Part shown: positions 40,961-43,900 of the stretch, one piece after another
How the letters are laid out: each line of letters begins with the position of its first letter
Position numbering within the stretch: position 1 is the stretch's first letter
Origin: Atrina japonica
Taxonomy: Eukaryota > Mollusca > Bivalvia > Pterioida > Pinnidae
Assembly: GCA_030159075.1 (NCBI GenBank)
Contig: BROG01000139.1
Location: 1,267,951 to 1,331,950, forward strand
DNA length: 64,000 nucleotides
Reading direction: 5' to 3'
Program-made: the position numbers and the translations under genes
Notes under the pieces: model-generated
Database searches by the model: none
The model's input: only the letters and a program-made list of their open reading frames with translations
Told to the model about the DNA's origin: nothing

Positions 40961-43900
40961 ACAATTGTATTTACAACCACCCAGTAAATTCAAAATTTAC
41001 AACATGACAGTATATAACCTCATATCTGTTTCCTCTCATTCCTAAACAAAAGGAGTAACACCAGTAATGCTGTATTTGACAATAAAAAAATTGAACTTGA
41101 ATTTAAAAATTTATAATGATGTTTGCAGAAAGATATGACCTTTAGTGAATCTAATTTTAGACTTAAGTTACGACTAGGTCTACATTTGTGTCTACACGTA
41201 AAGTTGCAACCTTTGGTGAAATTGGCCATAGGTGAACTAAATTCTAACCAGTTAAATGTATATCATTCTAGTTGTTACTTTACAGGAAGAAAGTTGGATA
41301 AGTTTCATGTAAATGTGTTAGACCTCATCAGGGTCAAGGTCACTCTGTTCTGAAATTTTTACTTTACCATACACCCAATGTCACAATGTCCTTTTATTTC
41401 TAAATAAATTATCAAATTACAAACCTTCTTGCTCCTCTATTACAAATTCAAATAAAGAAAATAAAATAAAAAGGAATTAACTAATAAATTTCTCTCACAT
41501 AAAATGTATGAATTACAACAAGGAAATATTGACCTCAAAAGGATAGATTCTGTATTAAAACACTGTCAACTGGCCCAATAAATTTACATGTAGATAGCAA
41601 CAGCAAGTCAAAATAGAAGTGATAAAAGACGCCAAAGCTTAAGTGTCCTACAAATAGGTACATACATGTAACATGCTTGTCATACATGTAGGTCAAATGA
41701 GCATTTCACCACAAAGGGCCATAACTGTGTTAATTTTAGGTTGATAATGTTGGTTTCTAACTCCGAGAAAATTGAAAACCAAGAATGTCTGCTGGGATTC
41801 TACAAAGTCATCGCCAGTCAGAGCTCTCATTGGAATAAATCTTCCTCGATCTAAAGTTTCGAATTACATTTAATCCGGAAAAATTATTTAAATTATTTTG
41901 CAGGAACCGTTTCGGTAATTCTATAAGAGGTCATAACTCCGTAAAGAACAGGAAAAAAAATTTAATTATAAAACTTGTCCAAGCTTTCATTGCAATAAAT
42001 CTTCCTATAAAGTTTCAAATTAATCCGTTAAAAATTACTCTTGAAAGTAATTGAGAAGAAACTGTTTCCGCAATTATACATGTATAAGTTTTGAACTTTT
42101 GGTTATCAAACTTGTCCAAGCAAACCTTCCTATGATGTTTCAAATTAATCTGTTAAAAATTACTCTAGTTATTAAGCAGAAACTGTTTTGGCAATTCTAC
42201 AATGGTTACAAGAGGCCATAACTCCTTAAATAACAGACGATATATTTTGGTTTATCAAACTTGACCAAGCTTTCGTATGCAAGAAACCTTTCGATGAAGC
42301 CAGGGGTAAACAATAAAAAAAACTTCCACTTGTCCTGCAGGACAAGCTGAATTATAATCTACTTGTCTGAATGCAAGAATTACTTAACTGAAAATCAAGT
42401 GTTAAGTGAAGATGTAATAACATTCACAAGATGGACTGTAAAATGGACTTGTCCCAGAAAACCTGACAAAAAATGTGTGCCAAATTGTTTGTTTATAAAG
42501 TTCTAAATTAATCCATTGAATATTACTCTTGTACTGAGCGGAAATTATTGTGTGCCAAATTCTTTTTTATAAAGTTCAAAATTAATCCACTGAAAATAAC
42601 TCTAGTTAGAATAATCTTAAGAATAGACATAGGTCTTGTAGATGAAAAAGGACCCTGCTTCATTTCCAGTACCGCTACATGTATACATACATGTACATGT
42701 TGGCATTTCTTATACATAAGTACATGTACTATAAAGGAATACAACTTAGATACAACACTGATACCAGTACTTAACAACATGGACACCATTTCAATTCACA
42801 TACATATAAATGTACAACTAGTTGTAGCACAAGTATTACTAAAACTATAATGGAATGCAACGTGACAGGAATAAAGCAATCGTAAGTGTTAGAAGATTGA
42901 TGGTCAAGAACATTGAAATCATTCATTACAGTAATTAAGAAAATAATGCAATTTTGAAACAAAGAAAATGGCCAAACTTAGATTCTGTTTAAACCTATGT
43001 TGCAGCAAAGCATTTTCGTTTCAAAGTTCAGATGTAATTCATTTCTAATGAAAAAGGGACCTCCGTGGCTGAGTGACTAGAGCATTGCGCCATTGAACCA
43101 TGACGACTTCTAGTCGGCACAAGTTCGAGTCCCACTGAACCGTAAGCTGATTTTGTGAGAAAGTATGCAAGTTTACTTGCAGATGACCAGTGGTCATCTT
43201 CCCAAGTACATTGTACATTACAACCAGGTTCTCTCCTACACCATTAAAAACTGCCATGGCCGCCACCAAATATAGTAAATGTAACTGAAAAATTGCTGTG
43301 TATGGCATAAAACACCTTTTATATGTATAGTACATTTACATTTATATTCAAACAAAAACCCCAAAATCTAATTGATAAAAGCAATAGACTTATCCCTGCT
43401 ATCTTCGAGAATTTCTTTCAGTCTGAACTACATCTACAGTAAGAAATACACAAAGATTTGTCAAATATACCAATTGAATCTTCTTCCAGTTATTCTTCGC
43501 AGATTCTGGGTCTCTCTTAGGTTTGAATGGTTTTATTTTTTTCAGCTGACGGAACATATCGCTGATAGGTCGGCATACCTGAAATTGACAAGCAACATTT
43601 CTGACAATCTGTCAATTTTAATAGACTATTTTTGAGTTGTCCTGTTTTGCCACAATTGACCTATGGCCAAGCGTCTGACACATGGCTATCCATGTGCTTT
43701 TTTGACGTCATTCGATTGTGATGTCATAATCACACAAGCATTTGACGGGCCATTTAATTGTGATGTCATACGATGTACATGTAACTGTTTGCCAAAAGGC
43801 GCCATGTCGGGCATTTGGCGATAGGTCAATTAGTCATAAAAGCATACTCACTTTCAAAGAGAGAAGTTGGGCATCAATTATATTTGGGTACGAAACAGTT

